Shown here: positions 1 through 7,760 of the stretch, piece by piece
Numbering within the stretch: position 1 is the stretch's first letter
Layout: each line of letters opens with the position of its first letter
NCBI GenBank assembly: GCA_016929905.1
Contig: JAFGHX010000104.1
Location: forward strand, 1 to 61,959
DNA length: 61,959 nucleotides
Reading direction: 5' to 3'
Source of the DNA: Kiritimatiellia bacterium
GTDB lineage: Bacteria; Verrucomicrobiota; Kiritimatiellia; JAFGHX01
Notes under the pieces: model-generated
The model's database searches: none
Told to the model about the DNA's origin: nothing
What the model saw: only the letters and a program-made list of their open reading frames with translations
Translations under genes and position numbers: made by a program

Positions 1-2
1 CT

Positions 3-15
3 CCCCCCCCCCCCC
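3..15. repeat. Homopolymer run of 13 C at the left edge
   Basis: Thirteen consecutive C (G on the flagellar coding strand) lie 57 bases past the fliL stop, where the next flagellar gene would be expected to begin. It could be a slippage-prone tract or simply the point where an assembly broke. The 57 bases between it and fliL contain no convincing gene start. Confidence 0.6.
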
Positions 16-72
16 TCGCCGCTACAAGATACCGTCGTCCAGACCGTTGTCCAGCCCTTTGTCAATGCCCGC

Positions 73-612
73 CTACTGGATCAGGTACTCACTGAACTCG
101 ACGTCGATGATGGCGCCCTTCATCTTGTCCTGGATGGCGGAATTGACCTCCGCCATGATCTCCCGTTTCAGTTCCTCCGGGCCGCGCCGGCCGCCGAGCT
201 CGGAGATCCGCTTCGCCTTGCACACGCGGATGATGCGGTCCTTGATCATGGTCTTGTAGTCCTTGAGATCCTCCTCGAGCCGCTTCTCGCTCAGGACCAG
301 GTGCACGACGACCTTCAGGTAGCGGGTGTCGGCCGTGCCCATGATGTTCACGGTGATGGGGTCGATCGTGTAGATGATCCGTTTCGGGGGCAGGCCCGCT
401 TCGCCCTGCTTCTTCATGGCGGGCGACTGCGTGGCCTTGAACACGAAGAACGTGATCAAGGGCGTCAGGATCACCGTGATGAAGCAGGCCGTTATCACGA
501 ACAGCGTTCCCGAGCGCGGCGGGCCGGCCCGTTCGGGAACGGGCCGCGGTCGCTCGGCCGGTGCGCCGTCTGGTGCGCCGGCTTCTTCGTCTGCGATATC
601 CACGTTGGCCAT
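73..612 (-). CDS. fliL: Flagellar basal body-associated protein FliL
   Basis: 179 aa. FliL is an inner-membrane protein that surrounds the stator units and supports torque. A proline/arginine-rich cytoplasmic N-terminus is followed by one membrane segment at about residues 34-56 (VITACFITVILTPLITFFVF) and a periplasmic domain with the family pattern of a conserved strand (YTIDPITVNI), then RYLKVVVHLVLS and a C-terminal helical part ending FSEYLIQ. Length is normal for the family. The ATG is preceded by a good GAGGAG ribosome site and sits 2 bases after the upstream motB-like stop, so it belongs to the motA-motB-motB'-fliL operon. fliM or fliN would be expected next, outside the window. Confidence 0.9.
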   Translation of the reverse strand: MANVDIADEEAGAPDGAPAERPRPVPERAGPPRSGTLFVITACFITVILTPLITFFVFKATQSPAMKKQGEAGLPPKRIIYTIDPITVNIMGTADTRYLKVVVHLVLSEKRLEEDLKDYKTMIKDRIIRVCKAKRISELGGRRGPEELKREIMAEVNSAIQDKMKGAIIDVEFSEYLIQ

Positions 613-614
613 GG

Positions 615-1355
615 TCAGGTCTCCTCACCCGGTACGTCGGCTTCAGGCGAGCCGATCTGCGTTCTGTACTTGTGAATCATGAGAAGGGTCGTCTGTTTGG
701 CGCCTTCGGGCGGGGGCTCGATGTGCAGCGCGTGTGCGTAGCCCACCGCGCGCATGCGGTCGCGCGAAATCCGCGCGCGCTGCTCCAGGTACCGTACGAG
801 CGCGGCGGCCCGCTTCGTGGCCAGCAGCTGGTCCTGCACCTCGTCGCCCGTCTCGGTGCACAGCGAGCGCACCGTCAGGACGACTTCCGGCAGGCTGTAC
901 AGAATGCCGCCGATCCGGTCCATGAACCGTTTCGCCTCCTTGTCCATCGCGGCGCGGCCTTCGGCAAAAACGATCGGCGTGGGAATCTTCAGCCCGACGC
1001 CCCGGTTGATATACTCCGTGCGCAGATACCCCACGTCGGCGTACATGTCCTCCCACGTCATCTCCCGGGAGTAGCCGATCAGCATCTCGTCCTTTTCCTG
1101 CTCCTTCACCTTCGGATATGTCTTGGTGAAGGTCGTTCGCATGTTCGACCAGAACGGGAGCAGCCCCAGCGCGCCCTTGATCCCCAGCGCGTCCCGGATG
1201 GAACCGATCCCGATCCGGAACCCCGACTCCTTCTCCTTGGCCATCGTCAACATGGTGATGAAGAACGTGAGCAGAATGGTCATGAGCGCCGTGTATTGCG
1301 CCATGTAGGGCGGCGCCCCGATCGGTTCGCTCAGCTTCTGCCGCTTCATGCCCAT
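615..1355 (-). CDS. MotB-like stator protein, second paralogue (lacks the proton-binding Asp)
   Basis: 246 aa, OmpA/MotB family. One N-terminal membrane helix at residues 18-37 (MAQYTALMTILLTFFITML) and a C-terminal OmpA-like peptidoglycan-binding region (about 130-225, FAEGRAAMDKEA onwards). When aligned with the neighbouring motB on the shared TFF, the aspartate that carries protons is replaced by Ala23. I chose the ATG at 1355 because a longer reading would run into the upstream motB; it begins 2 bases after that gene's stop without its own clear ribosome site, so translation is probably coupled. It may be a structural partner of the true stator or act in another peptidoglycan-anchored complex. 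Confidence 0.8.
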   Translation of the reverse strand: MGMKRQKLSEPIGAPPYMAQYTALMTILLTFFITMLTMAKEKESGFRIGIGSIRDALGIKGALGLLPFWSNMRTTFTKTYPKVKEQEKDEMLIGYSREMTWEDMYADVGYLRTEYINRGVGLKIPTPIVFAEGRAAMDKEAKRFMDRIGGILYSLPEVVLTVRSLCTETGDEVQDQLLATKRAAALVRYLEQRARISRDRMRAVGYAHALHIEPPPEGAKQTTLLMIHKYRTQIGSPEADVPGEET

Positions 1356-1357
1356 GG

Positions 1358-2107
1358 CTAGTCCCACTTGTCGAAAATCACGATCTCTTCGGGCGAGACC
1401 TGGTGGACCTGCCGCTTCTCCACGATCAGGATCTCGATCCGCTCCGCCGGCAGGTCGCCGCCCGCCAGCGCCAGGCGCGGCCCCAGCGCGGCCCCTATCC
1501 CGAACCGCTGGCGGGTGAACCCGCAGGCCTTGCACAATGCGTCCGCAAACACGGATGCCCGCGCCGCGGCCAGGCCCCAGCCGGAGCGCCACGCGGTGGT
1601 GTCGGCGATGGCGACATCTTCGGGCACCACGCCGATGATGCGCACTTCGTTCGGAATGTCGTAGACCAGGTTGCCAAGCCCCTCGAACAGGTCCTTGTGG
1701 TCCGCGCGCAGTTCGGCGTTGCCCGGCCCGAACACGGGCGCGGTATGAATCACGATCGACAGCCCCTCGTCGGTCATTCGGACCAGGATCTGACGCTGGA
1801 TCGCCTCGCTCTGTTCCTGGAACCGCTTCAGCATCATCGGCGCGCTCAGGCTGATCGGCGCCAGCTTCTTCTCGTCCAGCGGAATGGGTTCCGGCGAGCG
1901 GTTCAGGCTGGTCATCCGGAACGGGGTCGGCTGCAGGGTCGGCATGATGCCGAACGCGCCGCGCAGCGCGCCCATCAGCTCCAGCAGCTTGGCCTCCTCC
2001 ATCGCGGAGAAGGTGATCAGCATGACAAAGAACGTCACCAGCAGCGACATGCAGTCGCCGAAGGTCAGCATCCAGCCGGGCGTCTCGATCTCCTTGGCCT
2101 TGCTCAT
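1358..2107 (-). CDS. motB: Flagellar motor stator protein MotB
   Basis: 249 aa. MotB pairs with MotA to form the ion channel of the flagellar motor and anchors it to peptidoglycan. The N-terminal helix carries the key aspartate at residue 18 in LTFGDCMSLLVTFFVML, the classical MotB signature. The C-terminal half (about 120-235) is OmpA-like. Its ATG overlaps the motA stop by 4 bases (ATGA), the usual arrangement for this pair. The ion (H+ or Na+) cannot be decided by eye. Confidence 0.9.
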   Translation of the reverse strand: MSKAKEIETPGWMLTFGDCMSLLVTFFVMLITFSAMEEAKLLELMGALRGAFGIMPTLQPTPFRMTSLNRSPEPIPLDEKKLAPISLSAPMMLKRFQEQSEAIQRQILVRMTDEGLSIVIHTAPVFGPGNAELRADHKDLFEGLGNLVYDIPNEVRIIGVVPEDVAIADTTAWRSGWGLAAARASVFADALCKACGFTRQRFGIGAALGPRLALAGGDLPAERIEILIVEKRQVHQVSPEEIVIFDKWD

Positions 2108-2877
2108 GCCGCCTTGACCTCGCTTTGCTGGCGGAGGCTGGGTGCCATGTAACTGCGCAGCTTCTCCTGCACGACGCGCGGGCTGTTCCCTTCCTGGATC
2201 GCGAGGATCCCTTCCAGGACCATCATCTTCATCGCCACTTCTTCAGCCGTGCGCTGCTCGAGCTTGCCGGCGATCGGGGTGCAGATCAGGTTGGCGATCA
2301 GCGCGCCGTACAGCGTCGTCAGCAGCGCGACCGCCATCCCCATCCCGATGCTGGCCGGGTCGTCCATGCTGCGCAGCATGTTGATCAGCCCGATCAGCGT
2401 GCCGATCATGCCGAACGCCGGCGCGTAGTTCGCCATCGCCCGGAAGATCGAGTGGCCCACCGCGTGCCGGTCCTGCATCGATTTCATGTCTTCTTCCAGC
2501 ACGTGCCGGATGATGTCCGCCGAATTGCCGTCGACCGCCATCTGAAAACCCTTGCGCATGAATTCGTCGTCGAAATTCGCGATGTCGTCTTCCAGCGCGA
2601 GAATGCCGTCGCGCCGCGCGCGCAGCGCCAGATCGGAGATCTGACGGAAGATCAGGGCGTAGTTGTCCGTACGCGACTTGAACGCCGTGCGCACGACCCG
2701 CATCGTACCCAGAATCTTGGGCAGCGGGAAATTGATCAGCGTGGACGCAACCGTGCCGCCCATCGTGATCATCACCGACGGAATGCTGATGAAGATCATC
2801 CCGCCGCCGCCCATGATGATGGCGGCGGAAATCACGATGAGACCGAAAAAGATACCGATTATTGTCCCGATATCCAT
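2104..2877 (-). CDS. motA: Flagellar motor stator protein MotA
   Basis: 257 aa, normal MotA length. Four membrane segments: two near the N-terminus (IIGIFFGLIVISAAIIMGGG and IPSVMITMGGTVASTLINFP), a cytoplasmic loop with many charged residues that meets FliG, then ANYAPAFGMIGTLIGLINML and ALLTTLYGALIANLICTPIA. Both conserved prolines of the last two helices are present (PAFGMIG and CTPIAG). First gene of a tight motA-motB-motB'-fliL group, 37 bases after flbD. Confidence 0.93.
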   Translation of the reverse strand: MDIGTIIGIFFGLIVISAAIIMGGGGMIFISIPSVMITMGGTVASTLINFPLPKILGTMRVVRTAFKSRTDNYALIFRQISDLALRARRDGILALEDDIANFDDEFMRKGFQMAVDGNSADIIRHVLEEDMKSMQDRHAVGHSIFRAMANYAPAFGMIGTLIGLINMLRSMDDPASIGMGMAVALLTTLYGALIANLICTPIAGKLEQRTAEEVAMKMMVLEGILAIQEGNSPRVVQEKLRSYMAPSLRQQSEVKAA

Positions 2878-2914
2878 ACACGCTCCCCTGCAACGGCGGC
2901 GCCCGGCTGCCCGC

Positions 2915-3190
2915 TCAGCCCATCACCTGGCTGCAGCCCGAAACACCCGGTCCGGGCGGCGACTCCTGCGGCTCGTCGCCCTCCGCCAGCCGCAACATCG
3001 GATGCAGCGGCTGACTGCAGCGCTGCTTGTACTCAATCACACGTTCGGCGATGACTTCCGGTTCCTCCTGCGCGTAGATCCGCACGCCCGTCGCCAGAAC
3101 GATCTGAGTCTCCGGGTTCGATTCCACGTACTGGATCATGTCCGCGTTCACGTACCGGGTCTTGCCCTGTAGATCCGTTACTTGTATCAT
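2915..3190 (-). CDS. flbD: Flagellar protein FlbD
   Basis: 91 aa starting MIQVTDLQGKTRYVNADMIQ. The first 65 residues match the small FlbD family that typically lies directly before motA (also known as SwrD); the C-terminal 25 residues are a proline/glycine-rich tail not usual for the family. FlbD/SwrD proteins are linked to motor torque; the mechanism is not known. I start at the ATG at 3190, after a GGGGGT-rich stretch, because the residues before it show no family match. A weak -24/-12-like sequence at about 3255-3268 (GC and GG spaced 10) could drive this operon, but it is far from consensus. Confidence 0.8.
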   Translation of the reverse strand: MIQVTDLQGKTRYVNADMIQYVESNPETQIVLATGVRIYAQEEPEVIAERVIEYKQRCSQPLHPMLRLAEGDEPQESPPGPGVSGCSQVMG

Positions 3191-3692
3191 CGGTCGTACC
3201 CCCACCCGACATAAGCTGTTCCGGCCGGAAACCCCAGAAAAACCGTCAGAATCCGCACTTTTGGCGCCGCGGAGCCCCCTCCTGCCGGGTATCCGGGCGC
3301 CGGCCGCCACAGCTCTTGTCAGCCAAGCTTCGGGATCCTACCACAAATTGTGCGAAAAAGCACGGCCAAACCGGCGGGAATGTGCGGAAATCCGCCCGTC
3401 TCCCGCGCCCGGCGCGGGAAACCAGCGGATCCCCCATTCACCCACACCGCCAAGCCGTCAGCCGGATCGGAGGCCGTTCGTTCAAACAAGGGGCGAACCG
3501 CGAATGCACGCGAATGCACGCGAAACGGCCCAGCCGTTCTGAAAAGACACCCCTGACGCGAAGCGCCTTCCACCGTCCGCTAGGCTGCCTGCGGCTGCCA
3601 AGGGGGATCGGCGCCTGCATCGCCATTCGCATCTATTCGCGTTCATTCGCGGTTTCCCGGGGTTGCCCGATCAGCCTCCGATCAGGCGAGAA
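3191..3692. other. 502-base gap between flgE and flbD holding a palindromic repeat
   Basis: No convincing gene. The inter-operon region separates the flgB-to-flgE run from flbD-mot. Its middle is occupied by the 10-base-period inverted repeat listed separately; the part next to flbD may hold its promoter. Confidence 0.6.
3496..3655. repeat. Inverted repeat built from 10-base ATTCGC/GCGAAT units
   Basis: The left arm (3496-3525) has three GCGAA units 10 bases apart (CGAATGCACG twice, then CGAAAC). The right arm (3624-3655) has three ATTCGC units also exactly 10 bases apart. The right arm reverse-complemented reads ACCGCGAATGAACGCGAAT, matching the left ACCGCGAATGCACGCGAAT. About 100 bases separate the arms. 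This looks like a small interspersed palindromic element; the spacing matches the helix pitch, so repeated protein binding is possible. Confidence 0.7.
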
Positions 3693-4496
3693 TTACCGCT
3701 TGAGCGACATCAGTTCCAGCAGCATTTCGTCCGAGGTCGTGATGGTCCGGGCGTTGGCCTGGAAGCCGCGCTGCGTGATGATCATGTCGCTGAATTCCTC
3801 GGCCAGGTCCGTGTTCGACATCTCCAGATAGCCCTGGAGGATGCTGCCCACTTCCGGCAGATTCGCGCCGGCGGCCGGCGGTTCGGCAGGGCTTGCCGCC
3901 GCGGTCCAGCGGTAGAGGTTGTGGCCTGCCGCCTCGAGCCCGTTGTTGTTCTGGAACATGACGATCCGCACCGTATTCGGCGTCGCCGTGTTGCCGGCCG
4001 TGTCGACCGTGGTGATCGTGCCGTCCTGATCGATCGAGAAGGAGGCCAGCGTGCCGCCGCCCGGCTCCAGGTTGATCGGCAGGCCGTCGGTCCCGATAAG
4101 CGTGTAACCGTCCGGCGTGATCATGTTCACCGTATTGATATCCGCCACGTCCAGCACGTAATCCCCCGCGCGGGTGTAGAAGATCTCGCCGGCCAGGTTC
4201 TGGACCAGGAAGAACCCGTCTCCGTTGATCGCGATATTCGACGGGTGTCCCGTCTCCATCAGCATGCCGCTGCCGAAGTCGCGGGTGATGCCCCCGAATT
4301 TCGCGCCCAACCCGATCTGCAGGCCCGGCGTACGCGGCGCGGGCGCCCGGATCGTGTCGATCATGGCTTCCCGGAACGTCACATCGCTCTGCTTGTAGCC
4401 CACGGTATTGACGTTGGCGATGTTGTTCGCAATCACATTCATGCGCTGCTGGTGCACGCGCAAGCCCGATACCCCACTGTCGAATGACGGCATCAT
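3693..4496 (-). CDS. flgE: Flagellar hook protein FlgE (short form)
   Basis: 267 aa. FlgE polymerises into the hook outside the cell. The N-terminal rod/hook motif is clear (SGLRVHQQRMNVIANNIANVN), followed by the hook domain (NGDGFFLVQ) and the C-terminal FlgE-type helix (QRGFQANARTITTSDEMLLE). It is much shorter than typical FlgE (about 400 aa), close to FlgG length, so the variable surface domain is minimal. FlgE is preferred over FlgG because of the C-terminal motif and the position right after fliK and flgD. A ribosome site AAGGAGGA lies before the ATG. Confidence 0.85.
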   Translation of the reverse strand: MMPSFDSGVSGLRVHQQRMNVIANNIANVNTVGYKQSDVTFREAMIDTIRAPAPRTPGLQIGLGAKFGGITRDFGSGMLMETGHPSNIAINGDGFFLVQNLAGEIFYTRAGDYVLDVADINTVNMITPDGYTLIGTDGLPINLEPGGGTLASFSIDQDGTITTVDTAGNTATPNTVRIVMFQNNNGLEAAGHNLYRWTAAASPAEPPAAGANLPEVGSILQGYLEMSNTDLAEEFSDMIITQRGFQANARTITTSDEMLLELMSLKR

Positions 4497-4525
4497 ATTG
4501 GGTTCCTCCTTCTGTCGCTGTGTGC

Positions 4526-4948
4526 CTAGTACGTGACCTGTTGCATACTCACAATATCGCTCATCGGGTAGGTGTTGCCGTCGGTCAGCCGGATGAGCGT
4601 CTGCTCATTGTCCCACCGCACGCTTTCCACCATGCCCGTCACCTCGGACCCGTCCTTGAGCTGCAGCCTCAGCATCGCACCCGTGAGCAGCAGCGACTGG
4701 ATCAGGCTCGACTCCTGATGGTAAGACCCGAACGTTTCGTTCAGGTTCTGCATCTGTTCCAACGCGCTGAACTGCGCCAGTTGCGCGACCATCGCCGTGT
4801 TGTCCATGGGGTCGAGCGGGTCCTGATTCTGGAGCTGCGCGATGAGCAGCTTCAGGAACTCCTCCTTGCCCATGTCGCCACCCGGCGTGGGGCTTGCGCC
4901 CGCCGCGCCCAGAAGCTCAGCGGTCTGTTGCGTACTGCCGATTTCCAT
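4526..4948 (-). CDS. flgD: Flagellar hook capping protein FlgD
   Basis: 140 aa. FlgD caps the growing hook and guides FlgE assembly. The conserved N-terminal FlgD motif is present (KEEFLKLLIAQLQNQDPLDP, then MDNTAMVAQLAQFSALEQM). The C-terminal Ig-like/Tudor domains found in longer homologues are mostly missing; about 60 residues of beta-rich sequence remain. It is followed by flgE after 29 bases. Confidence 0.93.
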   Translation of the reverse strand: MEIGSTQQTAELLGAAGASPTPGGDMGKEEFLKLLIAQLQNQDPLDPMDNTAMVAQLAQFSALEQMQNLNETFGSYHQESSLIQSLLLTGAMLRLQLKDGSEVTGMVESVRWDNEQTLIRLTDGNTYPMSDIVSMQQVTY

Positions 4949-4999
4949 ATCCGCGCTCCTTCCCGGCCCGGTGTCGGCCGGGTCGATTTGTCCGTCGTC

Positions 5000-6598
5000 C
5001 TACGCGATCAGCCACACGCCGTTCCGGCGGGGCCACCCCATGTGCGACTGATCGGGAACAACGGTTTCTACCGCTTCCGAAACAACAAGATCCTCCGCTT
5101 CGCCACGGCGTCCACGGCCCGCCTGTTCGTACAGGTCCTGCCGGGCCTGTGTCTGGTTGTTCTGTGTTCTGACATCGAACTGCGACAGCTTGAAACCGGC
5201 CTCCTCCAGAATCTGGCGCAGGGCGCTCTCCTGCTGGTCGATCAAGCGCCGGACGGCGCTGTTCTCGACGAAAATTTCGAGCTGAACGGCGCCGCCGGCA
5301 TCGCGGCAGTTCAGCGTGACGGAACCGAGGCTCGGCGGCGAGAGCCTGACGGTCATCGATTTGGCCTTGCCCGAGATCAGCGTCAGCACGTGCCGGTCGA
5401 ATTGTTCGAGCAGGGTCTGGATCTGTTCCGTTCGTTCCAGGAATTCAGCCGCCTGCGCGGGCTGGACCGGCAGGCGCGCGGCGGCGGTTTCTTGCGCGCC
5501 CAGCGCGTGAGCGGGCTCCGAAACGGCGTGCTCGTGCGCCGTGCGGGCCAGGTTCCGCAACGGATCGTCCCGTTCCTCGCGTTCGCGCTCGAAATCGCCC
5601 TCGGCGCTGCGCTGGACGGTGACGGGATCCTGTTCGGCATTCTTCGGCGCAGGGGCGGGAACCGGATCTTCGCCCTGCGTCTCGGGTTCGACACGCGGCT
5701 GGCTGGCCGCGGCGGTCCCCTGCGCGCCCTGCGCATGCCGCGCCGGGCTCTCCGGCTTCGGCAGTGCCGCCGGCTCGACGTGCACCGGCGTGCCCGTCTC
5801 TTCCGCCGGCGGCCGGCGAGAGCCCGGCGCGTCGCGCGCCGGCTCCCCCTCCTGCACGGCCGATTCCCGGGCAGCACCGGGTTCCGGGCTGTCCGTTCGT
5901 GCGCGTTCGGCTTGGTGCACCTCTTGCCCGCCCCGCTCTTTGGCCGTGTCCGTCTCATTCCCCGGCGGGGTCGAGCCGGGCTTGGCGCGCTCGGCGGGCC
6001 GGCTGTCGTTTTCCACGCGCGCCTGGCCGGATTCCGCCTCCTTGCCCTCAGAGTTGGCAGTCGTCGGCCCGGCGGGTAGCGACTGTGCGCTGTCGACGGC
6101 TTCCGCGGGTTGCGGCTGCCCCGCCCCGGTCTCCCCTGCGGGTGCCGGGGCGGAGAACGCGTCGGCGCCGTCCGCTGTTGCCGGCGCGGGCTCATCAGGC
6201 CGGCACTCCGGCGCCGGCGGCTCCTCAACAGGCCCGTCGTGCGCCGAAGACGCCTCCGCCGGCTCTTCCGGCTGCGCGTCCGGCTCGCCTTGATCGGCGA
6301 TCGCCGGGCCCTGTTCGCCGTCGGCTGCTGGCATCGCGGGTTCCGTTTCGCCGCCGTCCTTCGCCGGCGCCGAATCCGTTTCTCGCGGCGCGGGACCTTT
6401 CGGGCGCGGGGCCGAGCCGCGTTCAGGCGGCCGCGCGCCGTCGCCGCGCTCCGGCGCGGCGGCAGGCCGGGCCAGATGCCGATCGACGACCTCGGCGAAA
6501 CCCGCTCCCGACTCCGGTTCGCAGCCGGCCGGCGCGCCGGCCGCGCTTCCGCCTTCCGCCTGCAATCCGGCGCCGGGTGCGCCTATGGCCATATCCAT
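5000..6598 (-). CDS. fliK: Flagellar hook-length control protein FliK
   Basis: 532 aa. FliK measures hook length and switches export from hook to filament subunits. The first ~350 residues are low-complexity, rich in Pro, Ala, Glu and Arg, as expected of the secreted ruler part. The C-terminal Flg_hook domain is recognisable (about 400-500: MTVRLSPPSLGSVTLNCRD, then VENSAVRRLIDQQESALRQI). I start at the ATG at 6598, which follows the motE stop after two bases (TGA TC ATG), rather than at an upstream codon inside motE. Precise length of the ruler region may vary between strains because of its repetitive base composition. Confidence 0.85.
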   Translation of the reverse strand: MDMAIGAPGAGLQAEGGSAAGAPAGCEPESGAGFAEVVDRHLARPAAAPERGDGARPPERGSAPRPKGPAPRETDSAPAKDGGETEPAMPAADGEQGPAIADQGEPDAQPEEPAEASSAHDGPVEEPPAPECRPDEPAPATADGADAFSAPAPAGETGAGQPQPAEAVDSAQSLPAGPTTANSEGKEAESGQARVENDSRPAERAKPGSTPPGNETDTAKERGGQEVHQAERARTDSPEPGAARESAVQEGEPARDAPGSRRPPAEETGTPVHVEPAALPKPESPARHAQGAQGTAAASQPRVEPETQGEDPVPAPAPKNAEQDPVTVQRSAEGDFEREREERDDPLRNLARTAHEHAVSEPAHALGAQETAAARLPVQPAQAAEFLERTEQIQTLLEQFDRHVLTLISGKAKSMTVRLSPPSLGSVTLNCRDAGGAVQLEIFVENSAVRRLIDQQESALRQILEEAGFKLSQFDVRTQNNQTQARQDLYEQAGRGRRGEAEDLVVSEAVETVVPDQSHMGWPRRNGVWLIA

Positions 6599-6600
6599 GA

Positions 6601-7266
6601 TCACGGGGTGGTTCTCCTGTCCGTCTCGCTGCGCATCTTGCGGATGATGTTCCCCCACTCGACCGCCAGCTTCTTGTCGGCATCGTCGCCCGTCGCCACC
6701 ACGGCGTCCAACACGCCGGCGGCCTGGCGCTCGCCCATCAGGTAAAGGATCTTAGCCGCGCGGACTTTGTCGTCTTTGCGGAGAATCTGGGCGACGTTGT
6801 CCGGCTCCATCCGCCCGTACACCTCCGCCAGGCGGCGCAGGTTCTTCCGTTCCGAGTCGCTCATTTCCTGTACGTTCGCCTCGATCTGGGTCTGCAGCGT
6901 CTCGAGCCGTTGCCGCAGGTCGAGCAGGATCGCCTGCTCGTCCGCAATCTTGGACTTCGCCGCCTCGATCGCCGTCAACTTGCGCTGGTACTCGTTCTTG
7001 GTGCTTTCCAGTTCCTGGCGCAGCTGTTCGACCAGATCCGCTTTCTGCGGCCGGATCGTGGCCGTCGGCGCCGCTGCCGGCTGCTCGGCCCCTGCCTCCT
7101 CCTTCGGCGCGGGTTGGAACGGCACGTGGCCCGTGGCCAGCGTGTAGCTCAGCAGGCTCAGCGCCAACGCGGACACGATACTCATCAGCAGGAACGCGCC
7201 CGTGACCGCGGACCCCGCCCGCGAGTCGCCGCCCGCTCCCTTCAGAATCGCCAGCAGCCTTTTCAT
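6601..7266 (-). CDS. motE: MotE-type flagellar protein (coiled coil with MgtE N-domain)
   Basis: 221 aa from the ATG at 7266 (MKRLLAILKGAGG). One membrane helix at about 20-45 (VTGAFLLMSIVSALALSLLS), a proline/alanine linker, a long coiled coil (about 75-150, QELESTKNEYQRKLTAIEAA), and a C-terminal domain like the MgtE cytoplasmic N-domain (LAEVYGRMEPDNVAQILRKD). This architecture defines the MotE/COG3334 proteins coded between fliJ and fliK, which chaperone the stator protein MotC in rhizobia. A longer upstream reading would overlap fliJ and shows no family match. Confidence 0.75.
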   Translation of the reverse strand: MKRLLAILKGAGGDSRAGSAVTGAFLLMSIVSALALSLLSYTLATGHVPFQPAPKEEAGAEQPAAAPTATIRPQKADLVEQLRQELESTKNEYQRKLTAIEAAKSKIADEQAILLDLRQRLETLQTQIEANVQEMSDSERKNLRRLAEVYGRMEPDNVAQILRKDDKVRAAKILYLMGERQAAGVLDAVVATGDDADKKLAVEWGNIIRKMRSETDRRTTP

Positions 7267-7295
7267 GCTACACCCCGCTTCGGAGGGCCTCCGGT

Positions 7296-7760
7296 TCAGT
7301 GATGAACGCCCTGTTCCGCCGCCCCCCGCACGTAGCGTTGGGCTGAGATTTCGTCCATCTGTTTCTGCTCCAGGCGCCGCTGCGCCAGGAGCCAGCGTTG
7401 CCATTCGATATCACGCAGGTGTTCCAGGCTCTTGCGTTCCGTCATGACGGCGCGAAGTTCCTCGCGCAACCGGTTCACCTCGACTTCGTCGGTCAGGACG
7501 ATCCGCGTTTGCTTCTTGATCCGGCTGCCGAGCAGGCGCCGATAGCGCAGATGCACGAACAGCTCGTGCTGGTCGGTGTCGTGCCCGCTCAGCCCTTCGA
7601 TCCGCCTGCTCTCCCCGTCGAGCAGCGCCTTCAGGCGCAGGAGCGCCTCGCGGCTGATGCGCAGACGCTCGAACGCGCCGGCCAGCCGCACGCGCACGGC
7701 GTCTTCGAGTGTTTCTTTCGTTTCCAGCACTTCCTGCAGAGAAAAGGCAAAACGTTTCAT
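7296..7760 (-). CDS. fliJ: Flagellar export protein FliJ
   Basis: 154 aa. FliJ is the coiled-coil stalk of the flagellar export ATPase. The start MKRFAFSLQEVLETKETLED is the typical FliJ opening, and the whole protein is helical and rich in Arg, Glu and Leu. The ATG overlaps the fliI stop by 4 bases (ATGA), so translation is probably coupled. Confidence 0.85.
   Translation of the reverse strand: MKRFAFSLQEVLETKETLEDAVRVRLAGAFERLRISREALLRLKALLDGESRRIEGLSGHDTDQHELFVHLRYRRLLGSRIKKQTRIVLTDEVEVNRLREELRAVMTERKSLEHLRDIEWQRWLLAQRRLEQKQMDEISAQRYVRGAAEQGVHH

Noticed and set aside
3255..3268. Weak -24/-12 sequence before flbD
   Set aside because: Spacing is right but only four of six -24 positions match; kept as a remark under flbD, not as a feature.
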